Source: Gnetum montanum
Taxonomy: Eukaryota > Streptophyta > Gnetopsida > Gnetales > Gnetaceae
Reading direction: 5' to 3'
Assembly (NCBI GenBank): GCA_015680685.1
Contig: MNCI01003408.1
Coordinates: forward strand, 16,097-80,096
DNA: 64,000 nucleotides
A program made the translations under genes and the position numbers. The notes under the pieces are model-generated. The model did not search any database and was not told the DNA's origin. It saw only the letters and a list, made by a program, of their open reading frames with translations. Positions 9,780-22,000 of the stretch are shown piece after piece; positions within the stretch are counted from its first letter, which is position 1, and the number at the start of each line of letters is the position of its first letter.

Positions 9780-10200
9780 GAGCCTCAAGTTCCCATGATG
9801 TTGGCCCTAATAATTTACACCAGGTCTAATTTGACCCAATCATTGTGAGATCAAGATAAGTTAGTGCCTTGATTGACCATGGGACAAGTCACAATTATAT
9901 GATTCCATCCATGTTAAGAAACTTACAAATAGTTGTGGATCTACTCTAAGCTTCCTATAAACTTGCAAAGTTTGAACCCCTTCGGTGTATTGGAATCAAC
10001 AAAAATGTTCTAGTCCAAGGAAGCTCTTGGCATAGAGCCCTTGCCTTCTTAATTTTGGACATGGATTCCTTCAAGGACATTTTGGGACAAGAGTTCCTAC
10101 GCAAGGCAAAGGTTGTTACAACTCCACATTTAGACCTAATCTTCATATCTCATGAGAACTCTCTTTGCCTTATTCAAAATCATGGGGCATAGATAAGAAA
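9780..10200 (+). pseudogene. gypsy aspartic protease, decayed
   Basis: The retropepsin active site reads ALIDHGTSHNY, with D-H-G in codons 9875-9883 (D-S/T-G in active enzymes, though DHG occurs in some plant gypsy copies). About 60 residues later the second hallmark appears as FLILDMDSFKDILGQEFL, the usual ILG-x-x-F/W-L block. Both lie in the expected place between gag and RT. Confidence 0.8.
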
Positions 10201-10419
10201 GGATGAGAAGTCTAATCCTCAAATTATCTCACCAATGGTTATGAAACACTTGGCCAAAGATCCCACATGTAGGTTCCTCTTGACCATGCAAACTAGCAAC
10301 CCCATGGAGGCTAGTGAGCCTTATTCAAGCTTCGATCTATGAATTACCTAGGTCCTAGATTACTTTCATGATGCCATGTCATGAATGCTACTCGAAAGCC
10401 CTCCTATTCAAAGACCTTA

Positions 10420-11000
10420 TCATCTCACAAAGCTAGAGTTGGAGGAGTTGAAGAGATAGCTTGAAAGTTTGATTTCCAAAGGATATATTCATCCCTCGAA
10501 ATCTTCTTATGGTGCATCAATATTGTTCATCACCAAGCAAAATGGCACTTTGCATCTCTACTACAACTACAAGAATAAGTACCTAGTGCCTTTGATTTCT
10601 GATTTATTTGATCAACTAACTTGACATGTTATTTTACCCTACTAGACCTTTGCCAATGATATTATCAAGTTTGGATTATAGAGGAAGATAAGGAGAAAAC
10701 TACTTATGTGACCAGATATGGATCATTTGAATGAATAGCAATGCCCTTTGGGCTTTGTAATGCACTAGCCATCTTTTGTATGCTCATAAATGAGATACTC
10801 AACCCATTTCTTGCTAAATTGTAGTTGTCTACCTTGATAATATCTTGGTATATAGTCAAATATTGGAGGAGCATGTCCTTCACCTACAGATGATGCTTAA
10901 CAAAGTACCATAGAATTAATTGTATGTGAAGAAAGAGAAGTAGGAGTTTTGTTGTAAAAAGTTGAGGTTTTTAGGTCACCTCATGGGGCATGGGCAAATT
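10420..11000 (+). pseudogene. gypsy reverse transcriptase, decayed
   Basis: Recognisable blocks are LESLISKGYIHPSKSSYGAS, ILFITKQNGTLHLYYNYKN, a degraded MPFGLCNA-type block near 10740-10770 and the catalytic box. That box reads YLDN at 10830-10841 in place of YLDD, because GAT became AAT. Stops are frequent. The order after protease and before RNase H is normal for gypsy. Confidence 0.85.
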
Positions 11001-11149
11001 AAGCCCAACCCAAAGAAAGTTGAGGTTAGATGATAGTGGCTTACCCTCACTAATGTCCACAAGATTAGATAGTTTATGGGTTCAACTAGCTTTTGTTGTA
11101 GATTTATCATAAACTTCTCAAGCATTGCTACTCTTATAAGTTTATAGAA

Positions 11150-11600
11150 GAAAGAAGTCCCATGGCATTGGGACCCAGACTATCAATAGGCCTTTGACAA
11201 AATTAAAGAAGCTTTAACCTCTCATCCTATGCTAGTCTTGCTAGAATTATCAAAATCCTTCAAGGTTGATACAAATGCTAGTGAGGATGTGATCAGTGGG
11301 GTGTTGCTATAGGAGGGTCACACAATTGCCTATGAATCACATAAGCTAAATTAGGTAGAGTGGAGATGACTTGTTTATGAGAAAGAAATATTTTCTATTT
11401 TTTATTTCTTGAGATCATGGAAGCATTACTTGCTAGAAAGTCATGTCCTTGTGAAGACAAATAATTTAACTACTAACTATCTTCTCAATTAAATGAATTT
11501 TTAGCCTAAGTTGACATGATGGTTGATCCTACTATTTGAATTTGACTTGCAATTAGTCTACTAACCTAAAAAGGAGAATGTTGTGGTAGATGGGTTAAGT
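11150..11600 (+). pseudogene. gypsy RNase H, decayed
   Basis: The tether block AFDKIKEALTSHPMLVL is followed by KSFKVDTNASEDVISGVLL and TIAYESHKLN, the regular start of gypsy RNase H, with D-T-N-A-S carrying the first catalytic aspartate. Next come YEKEIFSI, WKHYLLESHVLVKTNNLT and a PKKENVVVDGLS-type end motif. Several stops at tryptophan and glutamine positions kill the frame. Confidence 0.85.
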
Positions 11601-11689
11601 TGCTATCCTCAACCCACCTGCCAACTCTTTTCTATTAGTGGGTCACAAACCTCACATATTCAATGTGATGAGGTATTGTTAGCCAAAAT

Positions 11690-12570
11690 TCAAGATGGGT
11701 TGAAAAGAGATTCATAAGTCATCAACTTGTTGAAGTTAATAGAGGTAGGATGAACACCTCATTTTAAGATGAGGGATGGACTACTATGGTTCTAGAAAAT
11801 TCAAATTTGTGTTCCAAATTGGAATGACCTTCACAAGGAGATTATTCAAAAGCATCATGACATATCATGAACTAGGCACCCTAGTTAGCAGAGAACTCTG
11901 GCACTAATTGAGAGAACCTTCTTTTGGCTGAAAATGTACCGATATGTAATTACCTATGTTTAGAAGTGTCTCATGTGCCAACAAGACAAAGGATATACTA
12001 AGCATCCTAGTGGACTTCTCCTCCCTTTTGAAATCCCACCATATTAATGGATTATGGTGACCATGAACTTTATTACATGCCTATTAAGTATGCAAGGCCT
12101 AAAAAAAATCATTGTAGGGGTGGATAAATTCTCTAAGTTCATCATATTCTCATCATGTCTAGCCTAATGTTTAGTAGAAGACACCATTACATATTTCTTT
12201 GATAGGATTGTTAGATATTTTGGGCTACCAATGAACATAGTATTAGATTGCGACCCTAAGTTTACAAGAGCCTTTTGATGTACCTTATTTGGCATGATGG
12301 GAATCATCCTCAAGCTATCTACTAGTTTTCATTTGTAAAAAAATGGATAGACAAAGCATATGAATCATGTACTTGAGAAGTACCTTTAACATTATGTCTC
12401 CAATGACTAAAAAAAACTGGCTTGTTCTATTAGGAATCACCCAGCTAAGTTATTCTATTTAGAAATCCTCAATTATGGGGTCTTATCTATTGGTAATGGG
12501 AAGGCAATCCATTACCCCACATATGGTTTCTTCCCCCTTGTAGGATTAGCACCCTTTAGCTGATGATTTT
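11690..12570 (+). pseudogene. gypsy integrase, decayed
   Basis: The HHCC zinc region is visible (HHDTS.TRHPS... then CLMCQQDKG). It is followed by the core: NFITCL near 12070 where DFI-x-x-LP is usual, VGVDKFSKF, a LDCDPKFT block where SDRDPRF is expected, and further degraded text. The first catalytic aspartate reads as asparagine. Stops are frequent. Confidence 0.85.
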
Positions 12571-12899
12571 TTTAGAGTATGATTAGAAAATGTTGGGACT
12601 ACAAGGGATTATTTGAAGAGGATTGTGTGACACATGAAAAAGTACACAAATCATAAGAAACAATCTTATGAATTTGAGGTTGAAGAGTGAATCCTTCTGA
12701 AATTAGAACCTCATTAGTTTAAACCAAAATAGGGAACTGCATCCAAACTGATACAGTAGTATGATTGTCCCTTTCAAATCATTGATAAGGTTAACCTTGT
12801 GACTTATAAGCTTTAGCTACCTATCAATACTAATTGGTTCTATCTAGTCTTTCATGTTAACATGCTGAAGCCCTTGCCCAATGTGTCTCCTTATTTGGA

Positions 12900-13095
12900 A
12901 AGAAAACTCTTAATCTAAGAGTGGCCTTGTATTCAATCAATACAAGGTAAGAAAGTTGATTGCATCAAAAACTTTAGGACCACTAGGCATGGTCTTGAAA
13001 TAAAAGATGAATTTTTTCTTCACTAAAGACATTGTCTAGACTTAGATAATAGTTGGGAGCCAATGGTTCATTTGAAGTCCTAGAAACACTCAATC
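12900..13095 (+). pseudogene. chromodomain-like C-terminus of G1 integrase
   Basis: The reading GKKVDCIKNFRTTRHGLEIK, a basic stretch with HWRHC-like text, NSWEPMVHLKS and ILDFYREQ follow the plan of the chromodomain found at the end of chromovirus integrases, where a VEKILD-R-x-R...E-Y-L-V-K-W...TWEP-x-x-L pattern is known. Such domains are thought to steer insertion to particular chromatin. Stops interrupt it. Confidence 0.6.
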
Positions 13096-13774
13096 TTGGA
13101 CTTCTATCGAGAGCAAGCAATCAATCTCCCACTATGGCTATTCTAGTGATGGATAGGAGACCCTTCCCTATATAATTAAAAAAGAAAAGTTCTAGTAAAT
13201 GAGGATTGGTTAAGCTAGAAGAGGCATGACACATTGTACCTCTTAGGACCTAATGAATGTGTTCATGGGGAAGCACATCTCAAGTGGGAAGATGCTTGGA
13301 GTCATTTGAAGAACTCTATAGGAGATGGAGCTGAAGTTTCGCATAGGTATGGGACTATGATAATCTTGAGATCTATAGACCTTTAGAGAAAATGAGTCAA
13401 GGGATGCCTTAGACTTGTAATTCCTTAGGTTAGTGCTATGTCATATCACTATAATAGAATTCTTATGAACCTTTCTATAAGTTCTACATATTAGGAAAAG
13501 TATGGAAGGGTGGACATACCAAGTCTTGAATGATACTATTCTTGACTTGGGTGTCGAATGCTATGCAGAATCTAGATTTTGGGAGGATGGTCGAGTTCAA
13601 CATTGAGCTTTTAGATCAAAGACCCTAGCAATTAAACCTTATAGAACCTAAGGTTATTTGAATTTGATTCTAAGTAGCATGACTTACTTCCATAGAATTG
13701 ATGGAATCCTCATTCGATTTTGGTGTAGCAGCCTCGTGGGTTACCTAGGCTATGCTTCAAGGTTATTGCTTATT

Positions 13775-13790
13775 TTAAGTGGGGTAGGAT
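13775..13790 (+). other. polypurine tract of G1
   Basis: The run AAGTGGGGTAGGAT lies directly before the TG of the 3' LTR. Confidence 0.8.
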
Positions 13791-14332
13791 TGTGAGAGAT
13801 GTTGTAGGATTGATGACGGCTTTCTATCTTCCCCATGGTTTTGCAGTCATGAGGACGTAAGGAGTCCTCTGCTTCTTGTGTCTTTGGAACAATATTAGCA
13901 TGGTAGTTCCCATTCACTAGAAAGAGGGGACTACAACCTTCCTTAGTATCCCACTAGATAGGACTTTTCTTGAGAGAGTTGCATAGTTCAACTTGACATT
14001 GGAGCTTAATCCAGGTATGTCATGGGATGTGCTATGGGACATTGCATACACTCATAAGAGTGTGATGATGAATTTGAAGGGTTTAACTAGTATTCTTCAT
14101 GGTATCCACATGAGTGGAGCAAAGGAGAGCTATCTAGCTTTTATTAGTGTTATGTGTTTGATGTTTATAAACAGCACTCACGTCACATGCTAGCTCTAAC
14201 AAGTTGTTTTGTGGCATGTGTTTCAGTTTTATTGATTATTGAGGCATATTTTTCTTGAGTTCTTTCCCAAGTCTAAGCCTATTGAGAAACTCTTGGGGTG
14301 CCAAACAACATGTTAGGGATAACATTGTTACA
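13791..14332 (+). repeat. 3' LTR of chromovirus G1
   Basis: Starts TGTGAGAG and ends TTGTTACA. It is homologous to 7716-8274 along its length with many point differences and small indels. Followed immediately by the TAGAT duplication. Confidence 0.92.
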
Positions 14333-14337
14333 TAGAT
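14333..14337. repeat. target site duplication TAGAT, right copy
   Basis: Identical to 7711-7715 and directly adjacent to the LTR end. Confidence 0.85.
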
Positions 14338-15310
14338 TGTGTAGGGTACTATGGTAGGAAAGCACTACTCAGCATTATTTAATAGTCTCAATGTAGTTAA
14401 ATGTTATAGAGTGGACTCAATATGGACTATGCCTCAACATCCTTAAGAGCCTACAATACATTAGTTCATGGTTATAAGCATTATAGGGATGCTTTTTATA
14501 ATCATCTAAGTGATTGAACCAATGTAATATAAACAAGGTAAGAGAGCTAAGATGCGATCCTACTCTATCATATCTAGCCCTAAGTCTAGCTCTGAAGAGA
14601 AGGGTGGTGACTTGAGCATTAGAACCAAAACATTGCAAGCCTATATATCCTTGTGACATAGTACACAAAGGAATTAGAACCATGTAGTTTTTTTGGTGAT
14701 GGTTAAGATAGCATGGACCCTATGAGGATCTTCACACTTCTTCTAGCCTCATTATAGAAGAAAAATGACCTTTAATCTACCAATAAGACATGTTTTCCTA
14801 TAGATGATGCTAAGAATTTTATCATCCAATAAAAGTAGGTAGCAATCCTATATGTTTTAAGAAGCTTAAATCTACTACTATGAGGAGACTCACAAGCTTA
14901 GATCTCAGGCCATAGCTAATTTGTTTGATCATATAATTTTCATTTAAACTTCTCCAGCAAGCTGACATTGTTTTAAATAAATCACACTCAATATCTTATA
15001 TATATATTTAAATAGAAAAAAAGAAAAATGAGTTTTACAAAACCAAGGATGTGTTGTGCAGTCATATGTTATATCATTGAATTGATGTTTAGTAAAAGTA
15101 ATAAATGATTTACCTATTAAGACATCCAATCTAAATCATTCTTCCAACCCATGGATACCTTATAGAGAGTTCTAACATTCAACAAATGAGCTTGTACAAG
15201 TAGCTTATTGTGACATTTGTCAAAGCTCATCTCATTATTGATTGGTTGAGTATGCTGGTTATAATTGGAAGCTAGTTTATACATTTCTTTAAATTTTTAA
15301 ATTTTAAAAC

Positions 15311-15490
15311 AACTTGTAAAATAATGATTACTTTATTATAATTGACCTTACATGAGCTATCCATATGCTAAAAGAGCATAGGATTTTAAAATGACTACTT
15401 CAACTTACAAAATTATGATTACTTTAGTAAATTTGAGCACACATGAGCTATCATATGCTGAAAAAGCATAGGATTTTGAAATAACTACTT
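15311..15490 (+). repeat. ~90-bp diverged tandem duplication
   Basis: Copies starting AACTTGTAAAATAATGATTA (15311) and AACTTACAAAATTATGATTA (15402) share ACATGAGCTAT, CATATGCTNAAANAGCATAGG and ATTTTNAAATNACTACTT in the same order. Confidence 0.85.
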
Positions 15491-16363
15491 TGTAGAAGGC
15501 AACCAAGTATAGAATTCAATTCATGTATAAAAATCATTTGATAAAACTAAAATTTTATTACATCTATAAATCCTTTGGATTTATTGAACAATAAAAATAT
15601 ATCTACTATAAGTTTTGGAAACATCATTAAATAAATTACAAAGCATTATTGATAACATTTAGAAAAAATTAGCCAAATTTGATACTATAATATCCCACCT
15701 ATGTTCAATGTGCTCAACATGTAAGATATTGTAAGAAAATATGTTGTTCAACTTCAATGCTATTTGTATTGCATAGTTAGCATATTCACTTTTCACAAGG
15801 AATTTTGAGCTATCTACTTATTTCAAGTCTTATGGACCATTATTTATAGTGATGGTAAGGTATTTTTTTTGTTAGGTCAAAAACCTAGGTTTGAGCTTGG
15901 GCATAGCCACTTAAAGAGGTTAGGCTTTTGCCCATCTATTGACCCTTTTAGGACCCCACTTAGTGAGAGGAGCACAATGGCTCTAAGTGATGATCCTTTT
16001 TACTTGTTTTAAATCTTACATGAAGAGATATAATTTATGCTTTGCTAATTGTATATCATAAATAATGAGGAATGACAGCACATAAATAGTTTGTAGTTGA
16101 ATTAAAACCTTTCATAATATTGTTCCCTCTCTATTTTCCTAAAGTTTTTGAAATATTTCTCACTACACGAAATTTTCTTTCCTGATTCATTCCTTGCTTT
16201 ATTACTTAATCTTAAAAAAATTGGAATCTTTTCAAAATACATTTTAATAAAGATTACATTTTTAGAAAAAAAAAATTCTTTCAAGAAGAAAGAGAGCTTA
16301 CAATAGTAGAAGGTTCAAATGACTATAATGTACAATAGTGAAATTATAAATATAATGGATTTT

Positions 16364-16428
16364 TGGCTAAGAGCCAAAGGCTTAAGGCCTACACTTTGAA
16401 TTTTGGTTAGAGGTTATGGATTCAAATC
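16364..16428 (+). other. weak tRNA-like A/B box pair (possible SINE relic)
   Basis: TGGCTAAGAGC at 16364 resembles a pol III A box, and GGATTCAAATC at 16418-16428 resembles a B box (GGTTCGAATCC with G-to-A changes), about 50 bases apart. No second copy or A-rich tail was confirmed, so this may be chance. Confidence 0.2.
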
Positions 16429-19400
16429 ATGTAAAAATTAAAATAGAGCTTAAAAATTATGCCATGTACTACTACTAGCACCAACACAAATTAGAAATGG
16501 TGCTACGTTTCAATAATAACACCCATGTTTCAACTAATGCCTCTAGCTTGGATAGCATATCTTGTATCTAACCAAAAATGATCCATTTTATAATGTATCT
16601 AACATGAATTGATATTTCTTTCTTCACTCGTAATTTTCTACAAATGATAAAATAAAAATGGCAGTTTTCTTAGGTATTGAGTCACCCATAAATTAGAATT
16701 ATATAGAAGAACCTACATTAGAGTATAAAGACTTGATAAGAAACTTTGCTTTTAATAATAAAGCTAGAAGAGCTATTTTTAAATAATAAAAGTGTAATGT
16801 GTTTTTTAATAATAAAATTTTATTTTTTACATTTTGCATATTATATTTAAAATTTTAAAAATTAACATTAGTAAATGATGTATTAAAAGACCTCACTTAG
16901 GGCCTATCGCTCTAGGCCTCTCAAGTGTTTGAAATGACCTAAAATAATTTCTTTGATTTTTGTTGTATTATAAGTGACCTAAAATATAAATGATAAATGT
17001 TATGTTTTTAAACCTTGGAACATATTTTTTAAAATTCACAAATATTTTAATTAGATTAAATTATCTATAGTTGTTTTTAATAATGTTAAGCTTGAGAAGT
17101 GGTGTTAAAATGTGGTATGCTTATGCAAGATAAACATTGATAAAATTGAGTACATTATATTTAACATGAATAGTTATGATACCATCACCATATGCAATGT
17201 ATGAACTATCATGATAGTATCAATGTATATAATGATATCACCAAAGTTATAGACTATGCAAATTATGACACATAATGAAAACACATAACATGATAAATAT
17301 CTATGATACACAAGGAATCTTCTCAATGAACAAGAAAGTATGTTCATTAACTATAATATCTATGATTATATATATTACAAATTATTTTACTACAAAATTA
17401 TATAAAAACATTTGGCTTTGTAACAATCCATGATTAAATTGTTTACTGAATATAAAGTTTGTAAAGTCACAATATGAATTTGGTTGTTTTGTATATCATC
17501 GAATCATGTAGCCTCTAACTTACTAAAATTTTAACATTCACATTATTATAAAGAAATGTTTCAAAATATCACTTCCTATCATGTTGAGATTCTCAAAGTT
17601 CATTTTACCACTAGCTTAACTTCCATGTTTTCATTTCCACCTTGATAGTCTAAGAAAAGAGCATCCCAACATTATTTTGCATTTCCTTTGGTGATGATCC
17701 TTGCTTCAATGGATTTAATAATACAATTGAAAATAATCATCTTTTCTAATGCATTATTACATTTATCATCATCATATTTCTTGCATTCAACTTTAGTAAG
17801 AATAGAGGAATATGAATTACTTCCATGCAATCATTAATCTCAAATAATGTTTTTCTTAAGATGAATCAATAGCTAGAATCCTTGTCACCATAAAATATCA
17901 TGTTACAATTTCGAATCTATTTTGACATATTAAACCTTTAACTAAAATTGCTTGATATTTTATTTGTAGTCTAATAATTCCTTGCTTCTCTTGACTTGAA
18001 CACTACTTCAATATTAAGTGCTAGTAAATTTAAGTCCACCTACTTGTAGACCTCATAACTCTATTACCATAAATCATATAGTAATAAAATTTGAGATGAT
18101 AGTAAATCTAGATAGTATCTATCATCTAACATAATAATCAATGATAAAAACAAGAAAAAAATAGAGTTATGGGTGAAAAATCAGAGATGTCTCTATTTTG
18201 CAATAGAAATTGATAGCACCGATTCATAAGATTATATCTTAGATACTATAGTAGATATCAATCTGAAAGTTTACATATTTATAGCTAATTATGTCATCTT
18301 TCAAATTCAGCTAAAATAAATGAAAAGAAATTAGTAATGATAGAGATATGATTGACTTACAAAGCACCACTCATTTTGATTTTGTTTCTAAATAGTCCTA
18401 AAAAATCAAATTGAAACTTGCTTTTCCAAGAAAATTTTCAACAATTTGTTCAACTATAGTGAAAGAAAATATATTTCTCAAAATTGATTACATGAATTCT
18501 AGTTTCATATACTTTGAATGATATCTTCAAATTACAAACGTTGTCCAAAATAGAGAATCATAATTTTGGTTAAACACTTTGCATGAAAAGTAGAAAACCT
18601 TGTACACATGGAAATTCTTCAAATTTATTAAATAAAATTGCTTAGAAGTGATCACAAGAGAACTTAAATCATATAATAAATGAGTTAAGCTTCAAATCAT
18701 AACACAAAAATTGATATTAATACTAGAATCTTGATATATGTAGTAAAACTTAGGGAATGAGAGAGATGATATCAAAATGAAATCATGAACTAAAATATAG
18801 TGAAATGAAACTAAGAAATTAATATGAAAATAAGAAGAATCTCTCACATGCTTTCCCCTTCTCTTATATTTCTTCTTATGGAACTCATTCATCTCATTCC
18901 AATTTATAGTTTTAGAGTTAACCCGTTAACTCATATGTAATTATATTTAAGTAAGCTTAATCCTTAAGTTTGGTTAGGATTAGGCTAATTTGGCTGAAAA
19001 TTAGAGGCTAATAGGGATGACTTTGTTAATGAGAGGGATACATATAGGGCCCAATGGTAAAACATAAAACATGTAGCTTTTGATTCTTAATTTTTTATAT
19101 ACATGCATAATTTTCCCAAAATAGAGATATAATATCTTATTTAGAAAAATAACATGATATCGTATTTTTTCCTTATAGGTTACATAAAAAACAAGTTTTA
19201 CTTAAATATAAAATGAAATGTAGAAAATCGGAACACACTAGGCTATTAATGTTGTCATTGATATGTTTTAATGCAAGTGTGTATCTTTTCCTCCATGTGC
19301 AGTGGTCGTTTGTTCCATGACCCTTATTCTTCTACTCAAGTACAAGGTGTTTTGCATTTTTTTTCCTACTTAGTCACATTAGACTAACATTCTCTCTCAT

Positions 19401-20522
19401 TTTCCATGTTTAGAATTTAGAAAATATTTCCAAAACATAAGGATGTGCTTCCTAGAATAGATTAGTATAGTGAATTCTAGGCTAATCTTTTATTTTGCTA
19501 AGTTGTAATTCTTATTAAAGTTGTATATGTGGTTGGAGTTGTTTCATGTAACTAGTGACTTGTAACTTGTACTTTCACACTTTAGTTGGTACCTTGGTAT
19601 TTGAATAGCATCTTTGGTTGGTGCAAGTTGTGATTACTTCTTGTTATTTGCATTTAGTTTACATATGGATTTAACAAATAGTTTGGATGAAATGTTTATT
19701 AAGTCTTGACATTATTTTAGATGCTTCTAAGATTTGATACAATTATTTAGAAAGTTATATGTAAATGATAATGTTTTTAGATGGTCTCTACTCTATGTTA
19801 TCAATTCTTTTCATGGATACCAGAAATCATTTTTATTGTTTTACTAATGAACAAGGTAGGTTTGTCATTTTAAATATATGGCTAATAGAATGTTATTTTC
19901 TCTTGTCTATATTTTATCGTCTTGAATTTTAGATGTTTTAAAAGATGCCCACTACTTTTCTTATCTTTAAGTTTGGTATCCTTACAAATTTATTAAGCAC
20001 TAATTTATTTTCTTATATTTTAATCCCTTTCCTTTAGATAATGCCCTAGTAGTCTTGGATTAGACTGGTATAATGTTATAATGTGTTTATAATAAAAATC
20101 TATATCTGTTTCTCTTTATGGAAGTGAAGATTCATTTTCTCATGTTTTTTTCTTGAGTGTCCTATTGCATAGCAAACTTGGAAATGGACATCCAAAATTT
20201 TATAGGTTTTTAACATCAATATATCCTAACTAAAAGTTCATAGGTCATACATACATTTTACTTAATCTATGATTTTAATAAAGGGAGAATCTTTAAGATA
20301 TTCATTCTAGACTACAAAGCATTTTGCAGGGAATTCACATAATCAAATCTCATCAAAATTTGAGCTTGCAATCTCAATTTATTATAGTTTTTTACATTCA
20401 TGACACCTTGTGGTATTGTAAGATAATTGACCATGAGTCCATCACAACTCATGGTATTCTAGAATTCACTTCTTCTTTGGAACACAATCCATGGTCATAT
20501 TTTGGTATTAACCATGTCTCAT

Positions 20523-20583
20523 GGTCAACTAGTAATGATAACCGTGAATTGTGATTAACTAGTAATGGTAACCCACGATTCAT
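20523..20583 (+). repeat. ~31-bp tandem repeat near copia LTR end
   Basis: Two units with AACTAGTAATGNTAACC followed by GTGAATTG or CACGATTC lie head to tail just before the LTR/primer-site junction. Confidence 0.7.
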
Positions 20584-20639
20584 GGAAGCTTCAAATTTAA
20601 GTTTGAAAGAAAACGATGCTTTCTTATTAGTCTCAACAA

Positions 20640-20651
20640 TGGTATCATAGC
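20640..20651 (+). other. primer binding site (tRNA-Met type) of copia element C2
   Basis: TGGTATCATAGC differs at one base from the tRNA-iMet complementary sequence TGGTATCAGAGC used by most plant copia elements. It lies two bases after an ACA that would end a 5' LTR at 20638. This marks the start of the internal region of a second copia element. Confidence 0.7.
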
Positions 20652-20669
20652 TTGGTCACCATGATTTGC

Positions 20670-21480
20670 AATGAAAAAATAGTAAAATGCCCCATCATAT
20701 TCAATAGGACCCAAGACTTTATTCTTTGGAATGAAATAATGACAAAACTCCGAAGTTAAATGAAGCATGGGAGGTGATAGAAACTATAGAAGCTCATATT
20801 AGCATTACTTCAAAGGGAAGGTAAAGTAAACCCTCTAATTCAAAAACTCATAGAAGAAGAAAAGTGGAAGAGAAGATTCACTTGCAAGAATTATCATTAT
20901 TTTTAATGTATAAGAGAAAATAGCAGGAAGATAATAATCTCTAATAATAACCAAAGATGTATGGAAAAGATTATGCTCAAACTATCATAGCAATACTGAA
21001 AACCAGCACACAAAATAACTATTGTATAAAATCCAATTTGACAACTTAGAAATGAAAGAAGATGAAGACATGGAAGACTTTTTTGCAAGAATGTATACCA
21101 ACATAAAAAATGTTGATGAATTTTGATGTGATTTCACTTAACATTAGAAGGCATAAAAGGTAGTAGTTGTTCATTACAATGATCCTAGATATCAAAATAT
21201 GATGATGAATTTTCTTCAAAATAGGAATTCAAATAATTAATAGTTGATTTAGTGACCTAAATCATAATACTAGAAAATTTAAGAATAGAAAAAAATGTTA
21301 AAGAACAAGTCTTCATAGATAGTAGAGGAAGAGGAAGATTCAATAGAAATTATACTTGAGAGAAATAATTAAGATAAACAAGAGATCTTACAAAGAAACA
21401 ATAGAGGTAGAAGTTTCATGAGAGGAAGATAGAATTCTCAAAGACAAAGAAATGTACAAACATAATATATCATTCATTCA
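20670..21480 (+). pseudogene. copia gag, decayed
   Basis: The N-terminal region has the LNEAWEVIE-type block common in copia gag (about 20756-20780), and later DEDMEDFFARMYTNIKN (about 21062-21115), matching the E-x-x-x-E-F-F-x-R-x-x-x-x-V-N block. A basic, Arg/Gly-rich part precedes the zinc knuckle. Numerous stops and frame changes are present. Confidence 0.65.
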
Positions 21481-21990
21481 TGCACACTTTGTAAGAGAAA
21501 AACATCAAACCATAGAAGCATGTTGGTATAACATTGGACTTGATGCTCTACATCTCCAAGGTAAGAAACAAGAAGAAGCAACAATCTCAAGCTCAAACCA
21601 AGAAGAAAACCAATGTAAGCTCAAAGCCCTTAATTTTAGAAATCTTATTAACCAAAATTCTTGGATCATTGACTATGGTTGCTCTAATCACACAACTTCT
21701 CATAAGTCTCATCTTCTTCAATACAAACGAAGAAAAATTTTTAGCATAAAAATAAGAAATGGTAACTACCTCAATATAGAGGAAGTTGGAAATTACATTG
21801 TTAAATTACCCAACGAGAAAGTCATAGTTATCATTAATGTCTTCTATATACCATAACTCTCTAATCCTCTTATCATAGTAAGTAAAAATGGCTAAGAAAG
21901 AAATAAAAATCAGCTTAAAATCGCTCATGCATTGCTAAGAAGAAAAATAAAGCAGAAATTCTCAAAATAAAAGACTACAACAATAAAATC
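21481..21990 (+). pseudogene. copia zinc knuckle and protease, decayed
   Basis: A CX2C...H...C knuckle is split between two frames around 21480-21525 (CTLC, then KHQTIEACWY). The protease follows with SWIIDYGCSNHTTS in place of the usual SWIIDSGCSNHMT, so the active-site serine is now tyrosine. The block continues to VIVIINVFYIP, the usual V-x-x-V-x-Y-V-P end. After 21857 the frame decays up to the junction at 22001. Confidence 0.8.
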
Positions 21991-22000
21991 TATTGTATGG

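Larger units (their letters stand above)
7716..14332 (+). mobile_element. complete Ty3/gypsy chromovirus (G1), decayed
   Basis: The element is bounded by two LTRs (559 and 542 bp) and a 5-bp target duplication TAGAT. Inside, in order: gag, protease, RT, RNase H, integrase and a C-terminal chromodomain-like segment, then a polypurine tract. Chromodomain plus integrase-last order places it among chromoviruses of the Ty3/gypsy group. The coding region is full of stops at former glutamine codons. The LTRs differ at many positions, so the insertion is old. Confidence 0.92.
14338..20500. other. AT-rich non-coding stretch, no gene
   Basis: Very AT-rich sequence with only short open frames, none with a recognisable domain. 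It holds a 90-bp tandem duplication (15311-15490) and a weak tRNA-like motif pair (16364-16428), listed separately. The 5' LTR of the copia element starting at 20.6 kb must extend into its right part, but I could not place its left edge. I see no coding element in the remainder. Confidence 0.6.
20640..22000 (+). mobile_element. copia element C2, 5' internal part (gag-protease), truncated
   Basis: Primer binding site, gag and protease follow in order on the plus strand. The element is interrupted at 22001 by the LTR of E3. I did not recover its integrase, RT or 3' LTR in the window. Confidence 0.7.

Noticed and set aside
14417-14683. Minus-strand open frame of 88 codons
   Set aside because: Considered as a LINE continuation right of the chromovirus, but no RT or zinc motif could be read.
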